Positions 8,869 to 17,491 of a DNA stretch of 41,200 nucleotides are shown here, piece by piece; position 1 is the stretch's first letter; each line of letters begins with the position of its first letter. The notes below the pieces were generated by a model. It searched no databases. It had not been told where the DNA came from and worked only from the letters and a program-made list of their open reading frames with translations. Location: positions 1 through 41,200 of the forward strand of contig SHWZ01000022.1 of assembly GCA_009693575.1 (NCBI GenBank). The letters are read 5' to 3'. The position numbers and the translations under genes were made by a program. The stretch is from Flavobacteriaceae bacterium. GTDB taxonomy: Bacteria > Bacteroidota > Bacteroidia > UKL13-3.

Positions 8869-10491
8869 TCAATACCCCCCAATTCTTTTGCTCTTTGGGT
8901 ACTTCACCGTGAAGCCAAATTTTAGTTTTTTGGTTTCGCCGGGGGGAAGGGTTAGCTTCCAAGTGAGCTTGCCAGTGGCTTCATCATAGGTTGCTCCGCC
9001 CATATCGTCCACGGTCACTTCAATGTCTTTGTCGGTGTTCACTGGCACTTGGTCTTCTATGGTTATTTCCATGGGTGCAGACTTGGCGTTACGTACACTT
9101 ATCTCCCACACACTTTGCTCCTTTTTGTTGCTGCCAAGAAAAGCCCTGCTGCTCATTTCCTTCAGTTTCTTGCGGTCGATGATGATGCCATTGTCACGGC
9201 CAAGCGAAACTAGCAAGGTGTCTTCTTCTGTCCGGGTTATGTGGCTTTGGCCAGTATAGGTTCCTTCAAAATATACATTGGCCATGCCGTTCAGTTGGTT
9301 CAGTTCTTCGCGGCCACTCACTCGTGCTATCAAGAATGCAGACTTATCAAGTTTAGGTACAGCAGCCAATTTATACTCAGCAGCCATCTCAAAAACCTGT
9401 GCATCTACGGTCACTGTTTTGCCCGAAGAAGGAATTGTATATGGTAGGGGTACGGTGAACTCAATTCCTAAGGCTGTGGCTTTCATTTGGAAGGCGGGTT
9501 TGGCATATGTGCCGGCCTTCGTTTCAGACAAAACTTGCATGGACTTGGTAGGCACTTTATTGTCGTTTCTCCCCCTTTCATCATTTTCTTGCTTGTCTGC
9601 TCCGAAATTCCAACCATTCGTCATGTTCTCTTCCCATCCCAAAAAAGCTACATCCAACTCCGGTTTCATCCCACTTAAATTTGGGTTTCCAGTAGATAAT
9701 TTGAGGTTCACATCTTTCCATTCTTCGCCTGTGTTTTGGGTAATATTGGCTTTATAAATCAATTGCACGGGGCTTCCTATTCCTTTGCTGCGTACCTCGT
9801 AAGTAGGAGTCCACGAAGCATTGGAGTTATAATAATTCAATATCAATTTCAGGGTCTTCTTGGCATCTGCTTTTATACTGGCCACTATCTCGTGGTTTCC
9901 GGTTGTATATCGGCTTCTCACCTGCCCCATTTCAAGTGTCATTCTGTTTATCCGTTCGCTGTAGCGTTTTTCCTGTATATTCAATTTCAGTAGATCTTCC
10001 TTAATGGCGGGCAGCCGCTTGCGGTAGAGTTCCTGCATTTCTTCCAGTTGAGCCATGTCCATGCCTTTATCACTCCGTATGTTTTTATTTTCAAGCAACA
10101 GGCTAAGTTCCTGCTCCAGCACAAACTTGTTGTCGTGCAGCTGGTCGATGATGAAGTTGAGGTGTTCAATGCTGTCTTGCAACTCCGTTACCCTGCGGGG
10201 CAGTTCTGCTTCACTCAAGTAATTTATTTTGTGCACTACACTCATAAGCGTTACACCAGCAGTGCCGCTCAGTTGAATGCTCTGTGGGTTTATGTTTGGC
10301 GATATGCCATCAAACACCAAGGTAGTGATGCCTTTTTCTACCGAAACCTCTGCCTGTCGGGTCACTTGTGCCCCGTTCAGGAAAACAGTAACATGACTTA
10401 TACGGCTGTTGGGAATATGTTGTTCAGCATCCTGAGAAAATACAACGGATGAAAGGAGAAAGGCAGCGGAAAGGAATTTTATTCGGGTCAT
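8869..10491 (-). CDS. MuiA-family protein (DUF4140/DUF4139)
   Basis: A 540-residue exported protein of the 'mucoidy inhibitor MuiA' family, whose biochemical role is not established. After a signal peptide (MTRIKFLSAAFLLSSVVFSQ) comes the DUF4140 domain (VTVFLNGAQVTRQAEV, about 35-110). A coiled-coil segment follows (about 100-200, rich in Glu, Leu and Lys). The DUF4139 domain begins at about residue 215 (SWTPTYEVRSKG, YKANITQNTGEEWKDVNLKLSTGNP), a highly characteristic signature, and ends with the beta-rich tail LPPGETKKLKFGFTVKYPK. The length is normal. The region upstream is filled by a long inverted repeat that separates it from the T9SS cargo gene. Confidence 0.9.
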   Translation of the reverse strand: MTRIKFLSAAFLLSSVVFSQDAEQHIPNSRISHVTVFLNGAQVTRQAEVSVEKGITTLVFDGISPNINPQSIQLSGTAGVTLMSVVHKINYLSEAELPRRVTELQDSIEHLNFIIDQLHDNKFVLEQELSLLLENKNIRSDKGMDMAQLEEMQELYRKRLPAIKEDLLKLNIQEKRYSERINRMTLEMGQVRSRYTTGNHEIVASIKADAKKTLKLILNYYNSNASWTPTYEVRSKGIGSPVQLIYKANITQNTGEEWKDVNLKLSTGNPNLSGMKPELDVAFLGWEENMTNGWNFGADKQENDERGRNDNKVPTKSMQVLSETKAGTYAKPAFQMKATALGIEFTVPLPYTIPSSGKTVTVDAQVFEMAAEYKLAAVPKLDKSAFLIARVSGREELNQLNGMANVYFEGTYTGQSHITRTEEDTLLVSLGRDNGIIIDRKKLKEMSSRAFLGSNKKEQSVWEISVRNAKSAPMEITIEDQVPVNTDKDIEVTVDDMGGATYDEATGKLTWKLTLPPGETKKLKFGFTVKYPKSKRIGGY

Positions 10492-10500
10492 TTGTGTATT

Positions 10501-10574
10501 CGTAGAGACGCCATTTATGGCGTCTAATTTCTGGATATTTTGTGTTCGGAGACGCCATAAATGGAGTCTCTACG
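10501..10574. repeat. Long inverted repeat (25-base arms, 24 of 25 matching)
   Basis: Left arm 10501-10525 and right arm 10550-10574 are reverse complements with one mismatch, around a 24-base loop. Each arm is itself nearly palindromic; the left contains AGACGCCAT-TT-ATGGCGTCT. The element fills the whole gap between the T9SS cargo gene and the MuiA gene. It resembles dispersed GTAGAGACGC-type repeats I recall from Bacteroidota genomes. It could act as a terminator or processing hairpin between the two genes. Confidence 0.8.
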
Positions 10575-10579
10575 GGGTT

Positions 10580-11902
10580 CTATTGTTTCTGAAAAATTCT
10601 GTTCGATTTATCGTTTTGGTTTTCAATAGAAATAACGTAGCTGCCAGCGGGTAGGCTGTTGAGGTCAATCAAGGTTTTGGTGGATTGTATATTTTGCTGC
10701 AACAACATTTTACCATCCAGGCTAAAAATGCGGATATTACTTTTCGCATCCAATTTACCAAGTTCCAACGTTAGGTTTTCGTTAGCTGGATTAGGGTACA
10801 GCATAAAACTTTCGCCATTCAGTGGGCTGTTCAGTCCGTTTGGTTTCTGCTCTGCAATTGTAATGTAGCCTTTTCGGGTGCGGGTGTTCAGCCCTCCTTT
10901 GTTGCCAGTAGTGAGGCTCACATCGTAGCTGCCCAGCGAATCAAAGCGGATGTCAGGACTACGGCTTCCGGCATTGCTACCCCACATAAATTTCACATGG
11001 TTAGGCTCCACATTCCAAATCCACTCACTTGGGTTGCCTTTGGTTAAGTCGGTAAAATTAAACTCGGTGCCAATTGGACCATTAGTGCCATTGGATGTAA
11101 AGTTAGAAACAGGAGGGAGAGGCCTGGGCACATCTCTATATTTTACCAAAGATGCGATAAAATTGTTAAACGTCTGGCTGCCGTTTATCTGCAACACCGG
11201 TATTTTTTCGCCCGGTGTCAGCCAGCGGTATTCGTAGGTGGTGCGAGGTATAGGAATGGCAAACCCAGCTATCACAATGGAGTCAGTGATTATCAGTTTT
11301 GTTTTCACTCGGAGGCAACTGAACGAACCGTAGGGGGTAATTACCTGCCCCCAGCCATCCACCTTGGTTACCCGCCAGCCAGTCTGTGCATAGCGGAAAG
11401 GCAATGTTCCTGTTGGGTCTGTCAATGTAAAATAGAACGGGGTGCTGTCGTAGTCCTTATATTTCAGCGGAAAATTGTAAATCTTATCTTCCACCACATA
11501 GTTGGCAGGCAGTGGCAGGCCGCTGAACGAAAATCCTCGGCCAACAACTGACCACTTGGCGGTTGTTTTCTTGTGAAAATCGTAAATATTACTTAGTTTA
11601 ATAAGAAGAAGGTTCAGGGTATCCTGCGTTTTGATGCCGATGGTGTTTAGGAAATAGGCCAAGTAAGGTGTGTTCAGCGAACTCACATAGTTGGCAGAAC
11701 CCTGAACAGTGGGTTTCAGTTTGCTGAAGTCCCAGATTTGGTTGGCTCCCGTTTTGTTGGGGTTAAAATTCAATCCTTGTGTAGCGGCTTCAGAGTAAGT
11801 GTAACTCTCACCGGCAGAGGGCATATCTTTGTCGGTGATGGTGATTTGAGCAAAAGAGTTGGCACAAATCAAGGCAAATAATACAGTGATGGGTTGTTTC
11901 AT
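10580..11902 (-). CDS. T9SS type A sorting-domain protein with PKD-like domain
   Basis: A 440-residue secreted protein. A signal peptide (MKQPITVLFALICANSFAQ) is followed by about 230 residues of unassigned beta-rich sequence. A PKD-like domain comes next at roughly 260-345 (VSNFTSNGTNGPIGTEFNFTD to DSLGSYDVSLTTGNKGG). The C-terminal T9SS sorting domain (TIGR04183 type) starts at about 365, with FMLYPNPANENLTLEL, IRIFSLDGKML and LPAGSYVISIE. The sorting domain directs export across the outer membrane by the type IX system and release or attachment at the surface. The gene has the best promoter in the window (11920-11949). The function of the passenger part is unknown. Confidence 0.92.
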   Translation of the reverse strand: MKQPITVLFALICANSFAQITITDKDMPSAGESYTYSEAATQGLNFNPNKTGANQIWDFSKLKPTVQGSANYVSSLNTPYLAYFLNTIGIKTQDTLNLLLIKLSNIYDFHKKTTAKWSVVGRGFSFSGLPLPANYVVEDKIYNFPLKYKDYDSTPFYFTLTDPTGTLPFRYAQTGWRVTKVDGWGQVITPYGSFSCLRVKTKLIITDSIVIAGFAIPIPRTTYEYRWLTPGEKIPVLQINGSQTFNNFIASLVKYRDVPRPLPPVSNFTSNGTNGPIGTEFNFTDLTKGNPSEWIWNVEPNHVKFMWGSNAGSRSPDIRFDSLGSYDVSLTTGNKGGLNTRTRKGYITIAEQKPNGLNSPLNGESFMLYPNPANENLTLELGKLDAKSNIRIFSLDGKMLLQQNIQSTKTLIDLNSLPAGSYVISIENQNDKSNRIFQKQ

Positions 11903-11919
11903 TTTGGTAAAAAATCGGC

Positions 11920-11949
11920 CAAAGATAAAACATCAACGGCTATCAGCAA
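11920..11949 (-). promoter_or_regulatory. Full Bacteroidota promoter (TTG-N19-TATCTTTG)
   Basis: On the minus strand TTG (11947-11949) is followed by exactly 19 bases and then TATCTTTG (11920-11927), a match to both halves of the consensus at the ideal spacing. It ends 17 bases before the ATG of the T9SS cargo gene at 11902. It overlaps the last codons of the upstream glycosyltransferase gene, so the cargo gene can be transcribed independently of the glycan operon. Confidence 0.75.
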
Positions 11950-13036
11950 CACGCAGCACCCTTAAATAAAATTCTTCGTGGCCTTTCACCTCGGCTGCTA
12001 GGCTGAAACAGGAAGCGATTATTTCGTGCTGAACCTGCACCAGTTCGGTTCTTTCGGCATCCGTCATACCCAGCATCCACTCCACTTTCTCCACCATTTC
12101 GGCCACATTGCTTTTAGCAAATAGTTGCAGTGGCCTGTCCCTGAAAATATTGTTGATACCACTCACATTGCTTCCTAGCGAGGGAATTCCGCAGGCCATA
12201 GCTTCAAGCAAACACACAGGCCCCGTTTCGGTATGGCTGGGAATGATAAACACATCAGCAATGGACAAGTGCCCTGCCACATCCATCTGCTTACCCACAA
12301 AATGAATCTTACCACCAACCACTGCTGCTTTTGCTTTCAGACTTTGGCCATATGGGCTGCGATCATCACCCACTATCAGCAGGTGCAGGTTGGGGTGTGT
12401 TTGGAAAAGTAGCTGGTAGGCATCCAGCAGTTCTTCCAAGCCTTTTAGCGGTACGATGTTGGCTACGAATGCTAGCACTTTCTCATCAGTTTTTATCTGG
12501 TATTTGGTCTGCAAAGCTTGGCTTTTGGTCTGCGGGAAAAACTCAGCAGCATCAACTCCTAAGTTGATTTGTCTAGCCTTTGGATTCCCTTCAAAGAAAC
12601 GTTCCATCATTTCGGGACACATAGCCACTACACCATGTGCTAACTTTGTACGCCATTGCCAGCCTTTGCTGCCCCATTTCATATTCTTTTTTGAATAGAC
12701 CCATTTGCAGCCAGCTAATCTTGCAGCCAAAGCTTCTGAAATATCCTTTTTGTAATGGAATGAGTGAACAAGGTCGAAGTGTTGGAAAAATTTCCTATTT
12801 TTCCAACACTTCCATAGGAACAAAGGGCTTTTTGAAAACGGCACAGTAAAACTTTTTATATGCACTGGAATCCCTGACTTTTTCACCTCCAAAAAGTAAT
12901 CACCTTCAGTGTGAAAACAGGCAATATGTGGTTCGAAAATATCCTTGTCGAGTCGTGTCGCAATTTCCATCAACACTTTGCCACTGCCTGCTGTGTCGAA
13001 ATTTGGAATTGTAAAAAGGATTTTGATTTTATTCAT
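11933..13036 (-). CDS. GT4-family glycosyltransferase (paralogue 1)
   Basis: A 367-residue GT-B glycosyltransferase that should transfer a sugar from a nucleotide donor. The N-terminal glycine-rich turn reads NFDTAGSGKVLMEIATRL. The C-terminal half has the GT4 donor site: VANIVPLKGLEELLDAYQLL, then PSHTETGPVCLLEAMACGIPSLGSNVSGI with the E-x7-E arrangement. It is last in a minus-strand run asparagine synthase, paralogue 2, paralogue 1, starting 9 bases after paralogue 2 ends. Its first 20 residues are almost identical to those of paralogue 2, so the pair arose by tandem duplication. The context suggests surface polysaccharide or glycoconjugate synthesis; the sugar is unknown. Confidence 0.9.
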   Translation of the reverse strand: MNKIKILFTIPNFDTAGSGKVLMEIATRLDKDIFEPHIACFHTEGDYFLEVKKSGIPVHIKSFTVPFSKSPLFLWKCWKNRKFFQHFDLVHSFHYKKDISEALAARLAGCKWVYSKKNMKWGSKGWQWRTKLAHGVVAMCPEMMERFFEGNPKARQINLGVDAAEFFPQTKSQALQTKYQIKTDEKVLAFVANIVPLKGLEELLDAYQLLFQTHPNLHLLIVGDDRSPYGQSLKAKAAVVGGKIHFVGKQMDVAGHLSIADVFIIPSHTETGPVCLLEAMACGIPSLGSNVSGINNIFRDRPLQLFAKSNVAEMVEKVEWMLGMTDAERTELVQVQHEIIASCFSLAAEVKGHEEFYLRVLRVADSR

Positions 13037-13045
13037 CGTCGACTC

Positions 13046-14161
13046 TTATTTCCTGCCAATAACTTTCAAGTAAAAAGCTTCATGTAGTGCCACTTCATGT
13101 TCTAAGGTGTAGCGTTGGTTCAATACTTCTAGTTGCTTAGTTATTATAGCTTCCCTCTCATCTTCTGTCATGGTTAGAAACCAATTCAATTTTTCTGCAA
13201 GTTCATCAGAGTTTCCTGCTTCAAAAAGTTGGTCGGTAATATCAGTCAATTGGTCGCGGATGCCTGACACATTACTGGCTAGTGAAGGTGTGCCCGAGGC
13301 AAGTGCCTCCAACAATGCTACTGGGCTGCCTTCTTGCCGACCTTTGTTGAGTGTAGGAAGCACAAAACAATTGGCTATTGATTGAAAATCACGAATGTCT
13401 TTTCGTTTGCCAGTAAAAATAATTCGATTGTTAAGCCCTTTTGCATTCGCATTTGCTATCAGCTGATCACCGTATTCCCCGCGGTTGTCGCCCACTATCA
13501 TCAACACCGATTCGGGCAATTTTTCGGAATTGGCCGCAAATGCATCTATTAACACTTCAATACCTTTCACTGACACCAGATTGGCCACTGCAAGCACTAT
13601 TTTGTTTTTCGGTGTAAGCCCAAATTCCTGCAACAATTTTTCAGCCGGTGGCCTTGGCTTGAACTCAGTGGTGTCAACACCTCTCGGTATCAGTCTTACT
13701 TTTTTATTACCAGGATAAAACTGTTTCATCATATCCGTATTCTGGGCGATAATGCCATGGGCCAATCTCGAACGTACCTTCCATGAATTGCCACCCCAGC
13801 CCATATTTTTCTTCACAAATATCCACTTCGTGCCTGCAAGTCTGGCGGATAATGCTTCAGAATAATCATCAATATAATTGAATGAATGCACCAAGTCAAA
13901 CTGTTTAAAAAACTTACGCTTTTGCCAAGAAAGCCGCAAGCCATTGAATTTATTCCCGAATGAATGTTGAAATTGAAAGATATAAAACGGTATACCCGAA
14001 TCCTTAACTGTCTGGATAAAATCACCTTTGTCTCGGCCGCTGCAAATATGAGGTTCAAACACATCTGGGTTGAGCCGTTGAGCCAGTTTCAGCATAGCCT
14101 TGCCACTACCTGCCGTGTCAAAGTTAGGTATGGTAAAAAGGATCTTTATTTTGTTTATCAC
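13046..14161 (-). CDS. GT4-family glycosyltransferase (paralogue 2), GTG start
   Basis: A 371-residue GT-B enzyme of the same family as its downstream neighbour. It shows NFDTAGSGKAMLKLAQRL at the N-terminus and VANLVSVKGIEVLIDAF, RQEGSPVALLEALASGTPSLASNVSGI (E-x7-E) in the donor half. An in-frame upstream codon at 14242 would add 27 residues and overlap the asparagine synthase gene. I place the start at GTG 14161 because translation from there (M)INKIKILFTIPNFDTAGSGK aligns residue for residue with the ATG start of paralogue 1. The gap to the preceding gene is then 49 bases. It belongs to the asnB-GT-GT operon. Confidence 0.88.
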   Translation of the reverse strand: MINKIKILFTIPNFDTAGSGKAMLKLAQRLNPDVFEPHICSGRDKGDFIQTVKDSGIPFYIFQFQHSFGNKFNGLRLSWQKRKFFKQFDLVHSFNYIDDYSEALSARLAGTKWIFVKKNMGWGGNSWKVRSRLAHGIIAQNTDMMKQFYPGNKKVRLIPRGVDTTEFKPRPPAEKLLQEFGLTPKNKIVLAVANLVSVKGIEVLIDAFAANSEKLPESVLMIVGDNRGEYGDQLIANANAKGLNNRIIFTGKRKDIRDFQSIANCFVLPTLNKGRQEGSPVALLEALASGTPSLASNVSGIRDQLTDITDQLFEAGNSDELAEKLNWFLTMTEDEREAIITKQLEVLNQRYTLEHEVALHEAFYLKVIGRK

Positions 14162-14210
14162 TCTCTTATAATTCGTTAAACTAACATTGATGAATTCTCG
14201 AATTAATAAA

Positions 14211-16064
14211 CTATCTCCGCCGCTCCCACTCTGCCAATACATACATCGTCCAAAGCGGCCATTTTCGATCTTTCCCTTGTTGGTGCTCTTCGAATAGTTG
14301 CTGAAGTTTAGGCTTGTCTATTCCGTATTTATCTATAAAATTATTGTGAAAAATAGCTTCCCTCACAGGCTCTCTTAGTTCTTCCTTCAGCCATTTGTTC
14401 AGTGGCACAGTGAAGCCCCGCTTAGTATCGTTGGTGCTGGGCTTGTTGCCCGTTTTCGCTATCAATAAATCCTTCAGCAGTTGTTTCTTTTTGTTTGTCC
14501 CATAGCTCAATAGTGGGTTTATTTTTAACGATGCTTCAATAAAACTTTTCTTCAAAAACGGCACACGTACCTCTAAGCTGTTAGACATGCTAGCCCTGTC
14601 TACTTTGGCAAGGGTTTTCTGCATCATTCCATAAAATTCGGCTTTGGCAATGCTATGTAGCACTTCTTCATTGCTACCCTTGTCACTATATATATATACG
14701 TCAAATTCTTTTGGTATTTCAATAGCGGCAAGCTTGGGAAATATTTCCTCTACCATACTTTTCCTCATGCGACTATGAAGTAATCCATGTGCTTCAGAAA
14801 TACTTCCAACAAGCAGATTGTCATTCACTAAACCACGTTTTAGTACAAACTTATCCAACCCATACAAAGCCTTCTTACCTATACTACTAAAATTTTGGTA
14901 AGGCTTATTTTTCATCAGACTCCAAAATCGTTCGTAACCATAGAAAAGCTCATCGCCTCCATCACCTGATAAAGAAACTGTTAATTGGCTGCGGGCGTGT
15001 TTGCTCACCAAATAAGTAGGGATTACAGAAAAGTCTGCCATCGGTTCTTTGAGACTGTCGAGTACTTTGTCGAGCATACTTAGTGCCGCTGCAGCATTCA
15101 TTTTATCCAAATGAAAATCGGCTCCAATTTTTTCGGCATACCATGCAGCATCATCGCTTTCGTCGTGTTTGGGGCTATCGCTGCCAATGCTAAACGCCTT
15201 TAGTTTTGTAGTTGAATTTCTTGCTGCATACCATGCTACCAATGGCGAATCTATACCTCCTGAAAGAAAAGTTCCCAGCGGCACATCGCTCACCATTTCG
15301 TCTTTCACAGCTTTGCTGAGTTCCGAGTCAATTAGTTCCAAAGCTTCTTCTTTGCGGGTTACAGAGGCGGGCTTGTAGGCTGGAAACTCCCAGTATATTT
15401 TTGAGTCTTCGTAACCATCCACTCCAAAACACTTTATTTCGCCTGGCCTCAGTTGGTAGCTGTCCGCTAATAGTCCCAACGGTGCGGGCACATAATGCCA
15501 TTGCAGGTAGGTTTTAAGCACAGCTTGGTTTATACCAGCTCCAGCCATTGCGGGGTGTTTGCTCAGCAAATCATATTGGCTACCGAACACAACCATGCCA
15601 TTTCGTTTGGAATAAAACACAGGTTTGATGCCGGCAAAATCTCTAATCAAATAAAGTTTTTTGCTTGGAATATGATAAGCAGCAATTCCAAACATACCAT
15701 CAAGCATTGCTGCTGTTTCATGTGGGCCAAAATGTTCAATGAGTGCCAGAATGGTTTCGGTATCACTGTGGGTTTTGAAATGTTGCCTGTCAGTTGGAAG
15801 CTTTTTGCGTAGCTCCAAATAGTTATATACTTCGCCGTTGAAAACCATTGCCCAATCACGATTTCTGCTAAGCATTGGTTGGTTGGCATCATCCCGCAAA
15901 TCAAGGATGGCAAGTCGTCGAAAACCAAGTTGGCAATGTGTTCCGTCTGTCCAATGCCCTGCCGAATCAGGCCCACGCAAAATGGCCAAGTCGTTCAGTT
16001 TCCTAAAAACAGGCTCATCTGTCAGGTTTCCCTTCAATGAAAATTCTCCGAAAATGCCGCACAT
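14211..16064 (-). CDS. asnB: Asparagine synthase (glutamine-hydrolysing)
   Basis: A 617-residue two-domain enzyme converting aspartate to asparagine, or amidating a related substrate, with ATP and glutamine. Cys2 of MCGIFGEF is the glutaminase nucleophile, and the Ntn domain shows LRGPDSAG (29-36), FRRLAILDL and FNGEVYNY. The synthetase domain has the pyrophosphate-binding SGGIDS (268-273) and SLSGDGGDELFYGYERF. Length and order fit AsnB. Located immediately upstream of two glycosyltransferases, it may serve in amidating a glycan component, as AsnB-like genes in polysaccharide clusters are thought to do; that is inference. A TACTTTTG box lies 12 bases before the ATG. Confidence 0.95.
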   Translation of the reverse strand: MCGIFGEFSLKGNLTDEPVFRKLNDLAILRGPDSAGHWTDGTHCQLGFRRLAILDLRDDANQPMLSRNRDWAMVFNGEVYNYLELRKKLPTDRQHFKTHSDTETILALIEHFGPHETAAMLDGMFGIAAYHIPSKKLYLIRDFAGIKPVFYSKRNGMVVFGSQYDLLSKHPAMAGAGINQAVLKTYLQWHYVPAPLGLLADSYQLRPGEIKCFGVDGYEDSKIYWEFPAYKPASVTRKEEALELIDSELSKAVKDEMVSDVPLGTFLSGGIDSPLVAWYAARNSTTKLKAFSIGSDSPKHDESDDAAWYAEKIGADFHLDKMNAAAALSMLDKVLDSLKEPMADFSVIPTYLVSKHARSQLTVSLSGDGGDELFYGYERFWSLMKNKPYQNFSSIGKKALYGLDKFVLKRGLVNDNLLVGSISEAHGLLHSRMRKSMVEEIFPKLAAIEIPKEFDVYIYSDKGSNEEVLHSIAKAEFYGMMQKTLAKVDRASMSNSLEVRVPFLKKSFIEASLKINPLLSYGTNKKKQLLKDLLIAKTGNKPSTNDTKRGFTVPLNKWLKEELREPVREAIFHNNFIDKYGIDKPKLQQLFEEHQQGKDRKWPLWTMYVLAEWERRR

Positions 16065-16076
16065 AGTTTATTGGGG

Positions 16077-16084
16077 CAAAAGTA
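16077..16084 (-). promoter_or_regulatory. Bacteroidota -7 box (TACTTTTG) for the asnB-GT operon
   Basis: An exact TAnnTTTG match on the minus strand lies 12 bases before the asnB ATG. A TTG occurs 16 bases further upstream (16101-16103), shorter than the ideal 19. Confidence 0.55.
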
Positions 16085-16194
16085 CGCAAGGCCATATCAG
16101 CAACATTTTAGACTTTTGAGAACCTCTTGCAAACCACATTTTTCATTACCTTAAACATTTCCCAACCTAGAATAATTTGAACATTTTGTTAGAT

Positions 16195-16211
16195 TTAACA
16201 ATAAGGAAACA
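16195..16211 (+). promoter_or_regulatory. Weak Pho-box-like pair upstream of the porin
   Basis: TTAACA (16195-16200) and GAAACA (16206-16211) are spaced 11 bases apart start to start, the same period as the much better repeat before the PiT gene. The second half matches poorly. It is reported only because the downstream gene is a phosphate-type porin. Confidence 0.2.
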
Positions 16212-16287
16212 TTACGCCAAAATTATTGCGGCAAGTTTTTAAGAATTTAGAAACGTTAAAATAACAACAATTAAACAATTCAACCAC

Positions 16288-17487
16288 ATGAAAAACACAT
16301 TCATTATGCTGATGTTCTTATTTACATCCAGCTTGATGGCTCAGACTGGTAAGACTAACATTTCCTTTAAAAGCGGCATTGGACTAACACATCCTGACAG
16401 TCTTTACAGTATCAATTTTAGGTTCAGGATGCAAAACCGGGCCGCAATGTTCACCGAATCAGCCACCGATCTAAGCACTGAAGAATGGGAATTTAGAACA
16501 AGGCGGTTGCGACTTAGGATTGACGGCTTTGTAGTGAACGCAAAATTGACCTATTACGTTCAGCTTTCTTTTTCGCGGGGCGATATGGACTGGAACGACG
16601 CAGATGCATCAAAGGTGAATGTGAGCCCAAACCCTGTGCGTGATGCAATGATTTTTTACAAGCCCAACCACCACTGGACATTTGGATTTGGACAAGGCAA
16701 ATTGCCCGGCAACAGGCAACGGGTTATTTCATCGGGCGAACAGCAGTTTGTGGACAGGTCAATTGTGAATGCAGCACTCACGCTCGACCGTGACTTTGGC
16801 TTTTTTGGAACCTATGAAACTAAACTTGGCAAACATGCGGTAGCCTTGCTTAAAGGAGCTATTTCTTCTGGCAAAGGACGTATGAATGTCGTAATTGCCA
16901 ATTCTGGGCTTTGCTACACAGGCCGTTTTGAGCTTTTGCCTTTGGGCAAATTTACCAACAAAGGGGATTATTTTGAAGGAGACCTTGAACATGAACCAAA
17001 ACCAAAAATTTCTATTTGTGCCGGATTTGGATTAAATACTATGGCTGTGCGTGCAGGTGGCCAGCTTGGAAAAGACCTACCAAATCCTTACGATATGCTT
17101 ACCTTAATTGCTGATGGTGTGTTCAAATACAAAGGCTGGGCGGCAAGTTCAGAATTTATGCTTCGGAGTTCGACAAATCAGCCAAAGATATTAGCTGCTA
17201 ATTCTGCTAATTATATCTTTTGTGGCAGCGGAATAAATAGCCAATTAAGTTACTGTTTCAAAAACCGTTGGGAAGTGGCCGCCCGACATGCATTACTTAC
17301 ACCCACCATTGCCGTATGGGAGAAGGCATATCAAGAAGCGAATTACACACTTGGCGTTACTAAATACTTGAATCATCACCGAGTAAAAGTGCAATGGAAT
17401 GGTACATTTATCGAAAAAAACCAACTATACAAAAATACAAAAACGGCTCAATTCTACACAGCTTTTCAAATTGAGTTGGGTATTTAA
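16288..17487 (+). CDS. Phosphate-selective porin O/P-type outer-membrane protein
   Basis: A 399-residue beta-barrel protein. A signal peptide (MKNTFIMLMFLFTSSLMAQ) is followed by the OprO/OprP-family N-terminus (INFRFRMQNRAAMF, EWEFRTRRLRLRIDGFVVNAKLTYYVQLSFSRGDMDW). Repeated amphipathic strands and a C-terminal strand ending in FQIELGI complete the barrel. It should form an anion channel that admits phosphate through the outer membrane. It precedes a PiT phosphate transporter by 43 bases on the same strand, which supports phosphate as the substrate. No exact -7 box is seen upstream; the 220-base leader region is AT-rich. Confidence 0.85.
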   Translation: MKNTFIMLMFLFTSSLMAQTGKTNISFKSGIGLTHPDSLYSINFRFRMQNRAAMFTESATDLSTEEWEFRTRRLRLRIDGFVVNAKLTYYVQLSFSRGDMDWNDADASKVNVSPNPVRDAMIFYKPNHHWTFGFGQGKLPGNRQRVISSGEQQFVDRSIVNAALTLDRDFGFFGTYETKLGKHAVALLKGAISSGKGRMNVVIANSGLCYTGRFELLPLGKFTNKGDYFEGDLEHEPKPKISICAGFGLNTMAVRAGGQLGKDLPNPYDMLTLIADGVFKYKGWAASSEFMLRSSTNQPKILAANSANYIFCGSGINSQLSYCFKNRWEVAARHALLTPTIAVWEKAYQEANYTLGVTKYLNHHRVKVQWNGTFIEKNQLYKNTKTAQFYTAFQIELGI

Positions 17488-17491
17488 TTTC

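Noticed and set aside
9278-9757. 159-codon plus-strand frame antisense to the MuiA-family gene
   Set aside because: Low-complexity shadow frame with no start context or recognisable domain.
14162-14242. 27-codon N-terminal extension of glycosyltransferase paralogue 2
   Set aside because: It overlaps the asparagine synthase gene and has no counterpart in the adjacent paralogue.
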